A DNA stretch of 64,000 nucleotides from Formosa sp. Hel3_A1_48 (GTDB lineage Bacteria; Bacteroidota; Bacteroidia; Flavobacteriales; Flavobacteriaceae): positions 434,001-498,000 of the forward strand of contig NZ_CP017259.1 of the NCBI RefSeq assembly GCF_001735715.1, read 5' to 3'. Under the pieces are notes generated by a model. That model searched no databases. It saw nothing but the letters and a program-made list of their open reading frames with translations, and was not told the DNA's origin. Within the stretch, counting starts at the first letter, position 1. Every line of letters begins with the position of its first letter. Positions 34,611 to 42,763 of the stretch are shown piece by piece. The translations under genes were made by a program, and so were the position numbers.

Positions 34611-35975
34611 TTGTATAATTCTGTAGATGTAGTTACTCCAGAAAACATAAAAGTATCAGGTAATCGTATTAACCACATCAATCCAGAAGTAGGTTTATTG
34701 GAATTTGGTAAAGACCAATATGGGAATAAAAAAACGCATTTAGTGCCTAAATTGGCTATGAATATGTTTACACCTTACAGACGTCCTAAAGGTCCAAATA
34801 TTAAATTCTTTTTTATATACCACACCTCACATAAAGAAGCTGTAAAAAGTTTTTATAACAATTTAAAATTTGGTGTCACAGCACAAAAGAAATATTTTAA
34901 AGGAATAGAGGATTATGTAAACATAAAAGCATCAACATCCAAAGAACATTTTATTGAATTTACAAACGAAAACGACCCTTTACCAGACATCATCCAAAAG
35001 CTGGAAAACCTAAAATTTGACCACGACAATGTAAAGTATGCTGCTTTTTATTTAAGCCCATTCGATAAGTTTACACCAGATCCCGAAGACCGAGAAATTT
35101 ATATTCAAATAAAGGAATTGTTTTTAAACGAAGGTATTGTTACACAAGTTGTAGATTATGAAAAAATGGTGGTCAATATCGAGAATCAATACAACTTCCA
35201 ATTCTCATTACAAAATATGGCATTGGCAATTCACGCCAAATTAGGTGGCGCACCTTGGAAACTTGCAGTAACCGATAAAAAAGAATTAGTAATTGGTGTT
35301 GGTGCATTTACCAATCAAGGCGAAAACAGGCGGTATATAGCAAGTGCCTTTAGTTTTCAAAACAATGGCTTGTTTAGAAAGTTCGAGTATTTCGACCAAA
35401 GCGAAACAGACCTATTGGCAGGAAGTATATGTAAAGCCATTAGAGATTTTACGTCCGTTGCAGAAGCAGATAAAGTAGTCATTCACTTTTATAAGGAAAT
35501 GAGTTACGAGGAACTAAAACCAATTATTAGAGGGATGCATACATTAGGGTTAAAAATTCCGCTCTACATTTTAAATATCAATAAAACAGAAGCAGAAGAT
35601 ATTATTGCTTACGACCTCAATTGGGGTAAAAAGTTAATGCCTGTAAGTGGCACATACATACGTATTAGCGAAAATCAATTCCTATTGTTCAACAATGCAC
35701 GCTATCCAAGTGACCGTTTTTATTCAGATACAGATGGTTATCCATTTCCAATAAAAATTAAGGTAAGCAGTCCAGATGAAGATGCTTTTGAAGATGCAGA
35801 TGTAGTGTTAGAATTATTAACGCAAGTGTATCAGTTTAGCAGACTGTATTGGAAATCACTTCGACAACAAAATGTACCAATCACCATAAAATATCCTGAA
35901 ATGGTAGCACAAATAGCACCGCGTTTTAATAATGGCGTTCCAGATGATGCTAAAGATGCGTTATGGTTTTTGTAA
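34611..35975 (+). CDS. Prokaryotic Argonaute MID-PIWI protein, catalytically inactive, probably 5'-truncated
   Basis: A 454-residue protein with a linker segment, a MID domain (from about residue 62, NIKFFFIYHT; nucleic-acid 5'-end pocket region LQNMALAIHAKLGGAPW at about 200-216) and a PIWI domain (about 217-454), ending in a hydrophobic LWFL tail as Argonautes do. The first catalytic Asp is absent: the strand reads ELVIGVGAF, with Gly at the usual Asp place, and IHFYKEMS replaces the second catalytic region, so slicing is not expected. The start is TTG; the frame stays open upstream to 34,557 with Argonaute-like sequence and no ATG, which suggests loss of an N/PAZ half. A natural short pAgo is the alternative, but no TIR, SIR2 or nuclease-APAZ partner is adjacent. 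Confidence 0.78.
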   Translation: MYNSVDVVTPENIKVSGNRINHINPEVGLLEFGKDQYGNKKTHLVPKLAMNMFTPYRRPKGPNIKFFFIYHTSHKEAVKSFYNNLKFGVTAQKKYFKGIEDYVNIKASTSKEHFIEFTNENDPLPDIIQKLENLKFDHDNVKYAAFYLSPFDKFTPDPEDREIYIQIKELFLNEGIVTQVVDYEKMVVNIENQYNFQFSLQNMALAIHAKLGGAPWKLAVTDKKELVIGVGAFTNQGENRRYIASAFSFQNNGLFRKFEYFDQSETDLLAGSICKAIRDFTSVAEADKVVIHFYKEMSYEELKPIIRGMHTLGLKIPLYILNINKTEAEDIIAYDLNWGKKLMPVSGTYIRISENQFLLFNNARYPSDRFYSDTDGYPFPIKIKVSSPDEDAFEDADVVLELLTQVYQFSRLYWKSLRQQNVPITIKYPEMVAQIAPRFNNGVPDDAKDALWFL

Positions 35976-36008
35976 TTAATTTGCACAACCATTGCATCAT
36001 TAAATTTT

Positions 36009-36016
36009 TATCTTTG
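36009..36016 (+). promoter_or_regulatory. Putative -7 box (TATCTTTG) just upstream of DUF6660 gene
   Basis: TATCTTTG matches TAnnTTTG. It lies only 5 bp before the GTG start at 36,022, so a transcript from it would be nearly leaderless. TTGC elements upstream are at 14 and 25 bp spacing, neither ideal. Confidence 0.4.
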
Positions 36017-36021
36017 TAATT

Positions 36022-36339
36022 GTGAAATTTGTAACAATCATATTATCCTTAATAATACTATTGCTTTCAGCAAAGCCTTGTTCTGATGGTCAAAATATAG
36101 AAGACCAACATCAAGACGAAATAGGTGTTAATCACAACCACCAAGAAGATAGTGACGATTCTTGTCCTGTCACTTGTATTTGTAATTGTTGCGGTATGTC
36201 CATTACTTACGAACCAATCAAGACATTTAATTTAAAACTCAATATTGAAATTTCAACGGAGTTAATTTCTACATATCAGCCTATTTATAGGTTTAATTTC
36301 CTTTCCAACATTTGGCAACCGCCACAAGTAATAAGCTAA
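36022..36339 (+). CDS. DUF6660-type small exported metal-associated protein
   Basis: A 105-residue protein with a GTG start and an N-terminal signal (MKFVTIILSLIILLLSAKPC), a His/Asp/Glu-rich middle (HQDEIGVNHNHQEDSDD) and a Cys cluster (CPVTCICNCCGMS). In flavobacteria proteins of this type stand directly upstream of TonB receptors in metal islands. A periplasmic metal-binding or sensing role is likely but not shown. It lies 49 bp before the TonB receptor gene. Confidence 0.72.
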   Translation: MKFVTIILSLIILLLSAKPCSDGQNIEDQHQDEIGVNHNHQEDSDDSCPVTCICNCCGMSITYEPIKTFNLKLNIEISTELISTYQPIYRFNFLSNIWQPPQVIS

Positions 36340-36388
36340 AACAACACGATTTTAAATCAATTATTTAGTTAATTACAATTTTATTTCA

Positions 36389-38575
36389 ATGAATAAATAC
36401 ATATTGAGCATAAAGCTCATTTTAATACTTTGCCTATCGTTACAGGCACAAACATCAGACATACAAATTAAAGTCCTAACAGAAGCTGAAAACGAGCCTT
36501 TAATGGGTGCTACGGTTTACTTTGAAGCATTAGAAAAAGGTGCTGTAACTAATTTTGATGGTATTGCAGAATTTACAGAAATACCAGACGGTCAGCATCA
36601 AATAATAATTTCCTTTTTAGGTTTTGAAACATTTGAGACAACAATTCAAATTCCAAGTAATAATGAATTAATGTTTAAACTAAAAGAGGGTGGCAATCAA
36701 TTAGATGCAGTAGTATTGCAATCTACAAGAAGTACGAGAACCGTAAGAAAAATACCTACACGTATCGAGTTTATCGGTGCAGAGGAATTAGGAGAAAAAG
36801 CAATAATGAACCCTACTAATATTTCTATGGTGCTTCGTGAAAGTACAGGAATACAGATGCAACAAACATCATTAAGTAGTGGGAGTACCAATATTCGTAT
36901 TCAAGGATTGGATGGTAGATACACACAGCTTTTAAGAGATGGGTTTCCATTATATGGTGGTTTTTCAAGTGGATTAAGTATTTTACAAATACCACCTTTA
37001 GACTTACAACAATTTGAGATTATTAAAGGAAGTTCATCAACACTTTACGGTGGAGGTGCTATTGCAGGATTAGTAAATATGGTATCTAAAACACCAGACG
37101 AAGAACCTGCATTAGACATAATGCTCACGCAGACACAAGCATTAGGAAGTACAGCCAATGTGTTTTATAGCAAACGAAATGAAAAATTCGGTGTTTCACT
37201 TTACGGCTCTGGTCACTATCAAAAAGCGTATGACCCAGAAGATGATGGTTTTAGTAATTTACCAAAAACGACATCAATTTCATTTAATCCTAAATTGTTT
37301 TATTATCCATCAGATAAAACAACACTTTGGTTTGGATTAAACGGAACGTATGATGATAGAATTGGCGGAGATATTACCAAAATTGAAAATGGTGAAGATG
37401 GTATTCATCAATACACAGAAGAGAACAATTCAAAACGATTAAGCAGTCAATTGGTATATCAAACTCAATTAGATTCTATAAGTTCATTAGAATTTAAAAA
37501 TAGTGTCTCTTTTTTCGATAGAAATTTAACAGTTCCTGATTTTAATTTTGATGGCAAACAAACAAATACTTTTACTGAAATCACATATAATACAGCATCA
37601 GAAAAAACGGATTGGATAGTTGGAGCTAATCTATATACCTCAAATTTCGATGAAAATGATAACGCACCATTACAGCGAGACCAAAAAGATGTAACCTTTG
37701 GAGCATTTGCAAATAATATCTTCGACATATCAGATAATTGGATATTGGAAACTGGATTAAGAGCAGATTATAATACTGATTTCGGTTTCTTTCCACTTCC
37801 AAGAATTTCACTACTCTATAAAAATAATAGTGGATTTTCAAGTAGAATTGGTGGAGGTTTAGGGTATAAGATTCCAGATATTTTTACAGAGGAAGCAGAA
37901 TATATCAATTTTGAAAATGTGCTTGCAATAAATAAGTCTACAGTAGATGCAGAACGTTCTTATGGTGTTAATTTTGATTTGAATTATCAAACACGTTTAT
38001 CTGATGAGATTGGTTTTTCTATAAATCAATTATTCTATGTGACTGCAATAAATGATGGATTGCTTTTAAATTCAACAGATAATGGATTATTTCAGTTTGA
38101 AAATGCAACAGATGAAATATTTAGTAAAGGAGCAGAAACAAATATAAAATTTACATACAAAGACTTTAGATGGTTTTTAAACTATGCGCTTATTGATACT
38201 AAACTAAATTATTTACCTGGTAATCCACAGAAGCCATTAACCGCAAAGCACAACGCAGGTAGTGTATTAATGTACGAATCTGAAAAATGGCGAATTGGTT
38301 ACGAAACCTTTTATACAGGCAAACAGTTTTTATCTAATGGAACAGAGACTACAGACTTTGTAACTATGGGCTTATTGGTTATGCGTAACTTTAAATTAGG
38401 AAGTGTATTTGTAAATTTTGAAAACTTTACAGATAGAAGACAAAGCAGGTTTTCACCTTTGGTTTTACCACCTCACGAAAATCCTGTTTTCCCAGAAATA
38501 TATGCGCCAACAGATGGTTTTATATTTAGTGTAGGACTTATTATTAAACCATTTGGAAACGAACACCACGATTAA
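36389..38575 (+). CDS. TonB-dependent outer-membrane receptor of the metal module
   Basis: A 728-residue receptor: signal peptide (1-20), a carboxypeptidase-like regulatory beta-sandwich (about 24-100), a TonB plug domain (about 115-225, including STNIRIQGLDGRYTQLLRDG and LYGGGAIAGLVNM), and a 22-strand barrel to the C-terminus ending IIKPFG. Such receptors import metal complexes across the outer membrane using TonB energy. The stop is 2 bp before a Fur-family gene, so it is probably metal-regulated. Its last about 70 codons are also present as an inverted, diverged copy at 53,099-53,316. Copper, iron or zinc cannot be told apart from the sequence. Confidence 0.92.
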   Translation: MNKYILSIKLILILCLSLQAQTSDIQIKVLTEAENEPLMGATVYFEALEKGAVTNFDGIAEFTEIPDGQHQIIISFLGFETFETTIQIPSNNELMFKLKEGGNQLDAVVLQSTRSTRTVRKIPTRIEFIGAEELGEKAIMNPTNISMVLRESTGIQMQQTSLSSGSTNIRIQGLDGRYTQLLRDGFPLYGGFSSGLSILQIPPLDLQQFEIIKGSSSTLYGGGAIAGLVNMVSKTPDEEPALDIMLTQTQALGSTANVFYSKRNEKFGVSLYGSGHYQKAYDPEDDGFSNLPKTTSISFNPKLFYYPSDKTTLWFGLNGTYDDRIGGDITKIENGEDGIHQYTEENNSKRLSSQLVYQTQLDSISSLEFKNSVSFFDRNLTVPDFNFDGKQTNTFTEITYNTASEKTDWIVGANLYTSNFDENDNAPLQRDQKDVTFGAFANNIFDISDNWILETGLRADYNTDFGFFPLPRISLLYKNNSGFSSRIGGGLGYKIPDIFTEEAEYINFENVLAINKSTVDAERSYGVNFDLNYQTRLSDEIGFSINQLFYVTAINDGLLLNSTDNGLFQFENATDEIFSKGAETNIKFTYKDFRWFLNYALIDTKLNYLPGNPQKPLTAKHNAGSVLMYESEKWRIGYETFYTGKQFLSNGTETTDFVTMGLLVMRNFKLGSVFVNFENFTDRRQSRFSPLVLPPHENPVFPEIYAPTDGFIFSVGLIIKPFGNEHHD

Positions 38576-38577
38576 TT

Positions 38578-38991
38578 ATGGAAACAATAGAACAATTATT
38601 AGAGTCAAAAGATATTCGCATAACGGCAATGCGTTTGCTTATATATAAGTTTCTTGCAGAAAAAGAGATAGCAGTAACATTGAGTGACATTGAAAATGCT
38701 TTTGAAAAAGCAGATAGAACTACCTTATACAGAACTATTAAAACTTTTGAAGAAAAGGATATTGTACATCAAATTGATGATGGCACAGGAATTACTAAAT
38801 ATGCATTGTGTGAACAAGGTTGTAGTTGTGATATAAAAACAGATTTACACTTACACTTCCATTGTAACAATTGCAATGAAACCATTTGCTTAACAAACCA
38901 TAAAATCCCTCAAATTAAAGTGCCTGATGGCTTTGTTTCGGAAAATGTAAACTTGGTTGTAAAAGGTATATGTGATAAGTGTAGTGGATAA
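38578..38991 (+). CDS. Fur-family metal-dependent transcriptional regulator
   Basis: A 137-residue repressor. A winged helix occupies the N-terminal 80 residues (ITAMRLLIYKFL, DRTTLYRTIKTFEEKDIVHQ is the recognition region), and the dimer domain has metal-binding residues in LHLHFHCNNCNETICL and a terminal CDKC. The two Cys-x2-Cys pairs form the structural zinc site. It is coupled to the TonB receptor gene (2 bp). Sensing iron, zinc or another metal is undetermined. Operon position suggests it controls the metal module. Confidence 0.9.
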   Translation: METIEQLLESKDIRITAMRLLIYKFLAEKEIAVTLSDIENAFEKADRTTLYRTIKTFEEKDIVHQIDDGTGITKYALCEQGCSCDIKTDLHLHFHCNNCNETICLTNHKIPQIKVPDGFVSENVNLVVKGICDKCSG

Positions 38992-39047
38992 CAAATGCAC
39001 TTCCATTGCACTTACTATTAAATTACTTTTATCCAAAATTAGTGGAT

Positions 39048-39410
39048 ATGAAGTTTAATACTAAAATACCTAAACATCTTAAACAGGCTTATAACGAAGA
39101 AATAAAACAATACAGTTTATGTTTAGAAAATAAACAGTTTGGTTATGCTTGGTTTCATTTAGAGCGTAGTCATATAATAGGACAGTCTTATCCTATAGAA
39201 CATACCTATTCACATTGGCTAATGCTAAAATTTGGATTTAGACAAAAAGATACTAAAGAAGTAATAGGTCAAATAGTTAGGTTGTTTGTGGGTGGCTGGA
39301 AATCATTTATAAATCACGTTCCACTTGGTAATACTGGTGGCGCAAACGTACCACCATTAAAACGTATGCCTATTCCAAAAGACATTGAAAAATTATTAGA
39401 TATAGAATGA
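39048..39410 (+). CDS. DUF3703 protein
   Basis: A 120-residue cytoplasmic protein starting at the ATG at 39,048 (a TTG at 39,006 would give a 14-residue hydrophobic extension that looks untranslated). The family signature is visible in FGYAWFHLERSHIIGQ, THWLMLKFGF-type residues and NTGGANVPPLKRMPIP. DUF3703 genes often accompany mercury/heavy-metal transport genes; function unknown. Its stop overlaps the MerTP start by 4 bp (ATGA). Confidence 0.82.
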   Translation: MKFNTKIPKHLKQAYNEEIKQYSLCLENKQFGYAWFHLERSHIIGQSYPIEHTYSHWLMLKFGFRQKDTKEVIGQIVRLFVGGWKSFINHVPLGNTGGANVPPLKRMPIPKDIEKLLDIE

Positions 39411-40000
39411 AAAATAAATTAGCGGTTACAAGTATCCTAACAGCAATCACAGCTTCATTGTGTTGCATCACACCTGTTTTGGCATTAATTGCAGGAACAA
39501 GTGGTGTAGCTTCAACTTTTTCTTGGATAGAACCATTTAGACCTTACTTAATAGGGCTAACTATATTAGTTCTTCTCTTTGCTTGGTATCAAAAATTAAA
39601 ACCAGAAAAAGAAATCGACTGTGAATGTGAAACGGATAAAGAACCAAAATTTATGCAGTCAAAAACCTTTTTAGGCATTGTAACAGCTTTTGCAATTGTG
39701 ATGTTGGCTTTCCCATACTACTCAAGTATGTTATATCCAAAAACCGAAAAACAAATCATAATAGTTGATAAATCAAATATAAAAACAATAGAGTATAAAA
39801 TAAGTGGAATGACTTGTGCCAGTTGTGAAGCACACGTTAACCACGAAGTAAATAAACTTAACGGAATTGTAAACTCAAAAACATCATACGAAAATGGTAA
39901 CGCAATCATTGAGTTTGACGAAACTAAAACCAATGAATTGGAGATTGAGAAAGCAATTAACGCAACAGGTTATAAAGTAACTAACAAAAAAGAAAATTAA
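39407..40000 (+). CDS. Mercuric-transport-like MerTP fusion (MerT plus HMA domain)
   Basis: A 197-residue inner-membrane protein. Three helices (about 8-30, 42-62, 82-104) make the MerT-type unit, with the vicinal Cys pair SLCCITP in the first helix. A C-terminal HMA domain (about 122-192) carries the metal site GMTCASCEAHV. In Gram-negative MerT and periplasmic MerP are separate; the fused MerTP is usual in Bacteroidota. No mercuric reductase (merA) is in the window, so the substrate may be another soft metal, passed to the adjacent P-ATPase. Overlaps the genes on both sides by 1-4 bp. Confidence 0.88.
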   Translation: MKNKLAVTSILTAITASLCCITPVLALIAGTSGVASTFSWIEPFRPYLIGLTILVLLFAWYQKLKPEKEIDCECETDKEPKFMQSKTFLGIVTAFAIVMLAFPYYSSMLYPKTEKQIIIVDKSNIKTIEYKISGMTCASCEAHVNHEVNKLNGIVNSKTSYENGNAIIEFDETKTNELEIEKAINATGYKVTNKKEN

Positions 40001-40206
40001 TGAAAACCATATTAAAATCGGAAATCACTTGCCCTAACTGCGGACATAAAAAAGTAGAAGATATGCCAACAAATGCTTGTCAATTCTTCTACGAGTGTGA
40101 GCATTGTAAAACGGTTCTAAAACCAAACGAAGGTGATTGTTGTGTGTATTGTTCTTATGGAACAGTTCCCTGTCCACCAATTCAAGAAAATAAAAGTTGT
40201 TGTTAA
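40000..40206 (+). CDS. GDCCVxC-domain small metal-binding protein
   Basis: A 68-residue cytoplasmic protein with two zinc-ribbon-like pairs (CPNCGH at residues 8-13 and CEHC at 30-33) and the conserved tail GDCCVYCSYGTVPCPPIQ. Small proteins of this type are found beside MerT-like genes and are presumed metal carriers. Its ATG overlaps the MerTP stop by one base (TAATG). Presumably hands metal between MerTP and the P-ATPase; this is inference. Confidence 0.85.
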   Translation: MKTILKSEITCPNCGHKKVEDMPTNACQFFYECEHCKTVLKPNEGDCCVYCSYGTVPCPPIQENKSCC

Positions 40207-40216
40207 AACTAACTTG

Positions 40217-42169
40217 ATGAAAAAAAAGAAAGTCAATTTAAGAGATTTAAAACCAAATTCAGAAGAACAACATTCTCACGATGATGGTCACGACCACGGA
40301 AATGGAAGTGCATTCAAAACATACATTCCAGCACTTATAAGTTTTGTGATGCTAATCGTAGGAATTGCTGTAGATTATTTTGATGCCATTCCTCAATTTG
40401 AAGGATGGATTCGAGTAGTTTGGTACACTTTAGCATATATTCCAGTTGGGTTTCCTGTAATTAAAGAAGGATGGAAAAGTCTTATAAAAGGCGATGTTTT
40501 TACCGAGTTCTTTTTAATGTCTATTGCCACCATTGGTGCGTTTATCATTGGTGAATATCCTGAAGGTGTGGCAGTAATGCTATTTTATGCAGTAGGAGAA
40601 TTATTTCAAAACGCAGCAGTTAATAGAGCAAAAGGAAATATTAAAGCCTTATTAGATGTTAGGCCAAAAGAAGCCAATGTATTTCGTGATGGTGATTATA
40701 TAAGTGTATCGCCCGAAGCTGTAAATATTGGCGAGAAAATACAAATTCGAGTAGGTGAAAAAATTCCATTGGATGGTATTTTATTATCCGAAAAAGCATC
40801 TCTAAACACCGCAGCATTAACAGGAGAAAGCAAACCAGATTCTATTCAGAAAGATGCAAAGGTTTATGCAGGTAGTATTAATTTAGAAAGCGTTATTGAA
40901 GTTGAGGTAACCAACATCTTTGAAGATAGTTCTATTGCGAGAATATTAGACTTGGTTCAAAATGCAACAGCTCGTAAGTCTAAAACAGAATTGTTTATCA
41001 GACAGTTTGCTCGTATCTACACACCAATTGTAGTGTTTTTAGCTATTGGTGTTACTTTTATACCTTACTTTTTTGTAGATGATTATGTATTTAGAGATTG
41101 GTTATACAGAGCATTAATTTTCTTGGTAATATCTTGTCCTTGTGCGTTAGTGATTTCAATACCATTAGGTTATTTCGGTGGTTTGGGAGCAGCTTCAAAA
41201 AATGGAATTTTATTTAAAGGTGCTTCATTTTTAGATGCAATGACCAAGATAAATACTTTGGTAATGGACAAAACAGGAACCGTTACCAAAGGTGTTTTTA
41301 AAATCAAAGAAGTAAAAGCAATCGGTTGGAAAGAAACCGAATTTATGCAATATTTAATGGCGATGGAAGAACAATCCACGCATCCAATAGCTAAAGCCAT
41401 AATGGTATATAAAGGAACTGAAAATAGCTATGAAGCAAAAGAAGTTTCTGAAATTGCTGGTAAAGGATTAAAAGGTATAGTAAACGATAAAACTGTTTTA
41501 GTAGGTAACAAAGCCTTGATGACTACCAATAGTATTGATATTCCAAGTGAAACGGAAACTATTGTAGAATCTATAGTATTAGTTGCAATCGATAATCAAT
41601 TTGCAGGTTATGTAGTAATAGCGGATGAATTAAAAGAGGATGCAAAAGAAACTATTACAGAATTACACAAAGTAGGCATTAAAAATATTATGATGCTTTC
41701 CGGTGATAAAGATTCCATTACGCAACAAGTCGCTAAAGAGTTGAATATCGAAAATGCTAAAGGTGGTTTACTACCAGAAGATAAATTAAACGAAGTTGAA
41801 ATTTTAAAGAAAAATCCTGAAAACAAAATAGCCTTTATAGGTGATGGTATTAACGATGCACCAGTTTTAGCAGCGAGTAACGTTGGTATTGCAATGGGTG
41901 GTTTAGGTAGTGATGTAGCTATTGAAACAGCAGACGTTATAATTCAAACAGACCAGCCTTCAAAAGTAGTTAGAGCCATTAAAATAAGTCGTTCTACAAG
42001 AAAAATTGTTTGGCAGAATATCATTTTAGCGTTTGGAGTTAAAGTTATTGTATTGATATTAGGAGCAGGTGGTTTAGCCACAATGTGGGAAGCAGTTTTT
42101 GCAGATGTAGGAGTAGCATTATTAGCAATTTTAAATGCAGTTAGATTACAACGAATGAGTTGGGATTAA
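40217..42169 (+). CDS. Heavy-metal P1B-type ATPase (Zn/Cd/Pb type)
   Basis: A 650-residue efflux ATPase. I start it at the ATG at 40,217 (MKKKKVNLRDL) instead of an in-frame ATG at 40,133 inside the previous gene. A His-rich N-terminal tail (HSHDDGHDHGNG) replaces HMA domains. Helices, the CPC ion site (ISCPCALVISIP), the phosphorylation site DKTGTVTKG, TGES, the P1B signature STHPIA, and GDGINDAP are present. The CPC motif plus SerHis-Pro pattern fits Zn2+/Cd2+/Pb2+ pumps of the ZntA/CadA kind. It follows MerTP and a small metal-binding protein in one operon and would export metal to the periplasm. Confidence 0.93.
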   Translation: MKKKKVNLRDLKPNSEEQHSHDDGHDHGNGSAFKTYIPALISFVMLIVGIAVDYFDAIPQFEGWIRVVWYTLAYIPVGFPVIKEGWKSLIKGDVFTEFFLMSIATIGAFIIGEYPEGVAVMLFYAVGELFQNAAVNRAKGNIKALLDVRPKEANVFRDGDYISVSPEAVNIGEKIQIRVGEKIPLDGILLSEKASLNTAALTGESKPDSIQKDAKVYAGSINLESVIEVEVTNIFEDSSIARILDLVQNATARKSKTELFIRQFARIYTPIVVFLAIGVTFIPYFFVDDYVFRDWLYRALIFLVISCPCALVISIPLGYFGGLGAASKNGILFKGASFLDAMTKINTLVMDKTGTVTKGVFKIKEVKAIGWKETEFMQYLMAMEEQSTHPIAKAIMVYKGTENSYEAKEVSEIAGKGLKGIVNDKTVLVGNKALMTTNSIDIPSETETIVESIVLVAIDNQFAGYVVIADELKEDAKETITELHKVGIKNIMMLSGDKDSITQQVAKELNIENAKGGLLPEDKLNEVEILKKNPENKIAFIGDGINDAPVLAASNVGIAMGGLGSDVAIETADVIIQTDQPSKVVRAIKISRSTRKIVWQNIILAFGVKVIVLILGAGGLATMWEAVFADVGVALLAILNAVRLQRMSWD

Positions 42170-42240
42170 GCAGATTATTCAATTAAACTTCTGTTAAACA
42201 AAATCAATAGTTGTTAAAATTTCGTAACTTCGCAATCAAT

Positions 42241-42654
42241 ATGAAGCAGTTTTTCCATAAAATAATGTCTTTAGCAATGGCTTTTGTAGTGTTATGCTCT
42301 ACAATGTCATTTACTGTGAATATGCATTATTGTGGAGATACTTTAGTAGAAACTGCTATCTTTCAAAAAGCCAAAGGGTGCGGAATGGAAATGGAAAAGC
42401 CTTCAACCGAAGGATGTTCTATTACCAAGAAAAATTGTTGTGATGATGAACAATTAGCAATTGAAGGTCAAGACGAATTACAATTGCAAGTTGACAAAAT
42501 CTCATTTGAGCAACAGGTATTCATCGCTTCATTTGTTTATACTTTTATTAACCTTTTTGAAGGTTTAGACAATAATGTATCTACTTACGAAGAATATAAA
42601 CCGCCACTCGTCGTCAGGCAACTCTACAAGATTGACGAGACATACTTAATTTGA
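42241..42654 (+). CDS. HYC_CC_PP family small exported protein
   Basis: A 137-residue exported protein beginning at the ATG at 42,241, with a signal peptide (MKQFFHKIMSLAMAFVVLC). The name-giving features are NMHYCGDTLVE (HYC), KKNCCDD (CC), and EYKPPLV (PP). These proteins neighbour copper efflux genes in Bacteroidota and are of unknown function. TAACTTCG 7 bp upstream of the ATG resembles a promoter -7 box. It lies 110 bp before the cusA-like gene. Confidence 0.82.
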   Translation: MKQFFHKIMSLAMAFVVLCSTMSFTVNMHYCGDTLVETAIFQKAKGCGMEMEKPSTEGCSITKKNCCDDEQLAIEGQDELQLQVDKISFEQQVFIASFVYTFINLFEGLDNNVSTYEEYKPPLVVRQLYKIDETYLI

Positions 42655-42717
42655 TTTTTAAACAATAGACTCTTTTATCCTATGACTGCAATGTCGTAAG
42701 GATAATTTGCTGTATTC

Positions 42718-42734
42718 GGTGTTTTTCAAACACC
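42718..42734 (+). promoter_or_regulatory. 7-bp perfect stem-loop in the leader of the cusA-like gene
   Basis: GGTGTTT-TTC-AAACACC, ending 30 bp before the ATG of the RND pump gene. No T-run follows, so it is not a standard terminator; it may be an operator or an mRNA leader structure. Confidence 0.4.
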
Positions 42735-42763
42735 AATGTCTAATTGTTTAATTATCAAAGCCA

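Noticed and set aside
34481-34681. 66-residue minus-strand ORF starting at 34,681
   Set aside because: The first 27 residues are antisense to the Argonaute frame; only the last 36-40 are protein-like.
34611-36339. A SPARTA or SPARSA defence operon
   Set aside because: No TIR, SIR2 or APAZ protein is adjacent; the next genes are a metal-associated protein and a TonB receptor.
39407-42169. Complete mercury-resistance operon
   Set aside because: MerTP-like protein is present but no mercuric reductase or MerR regulator; the P-ATPase points to other metals.
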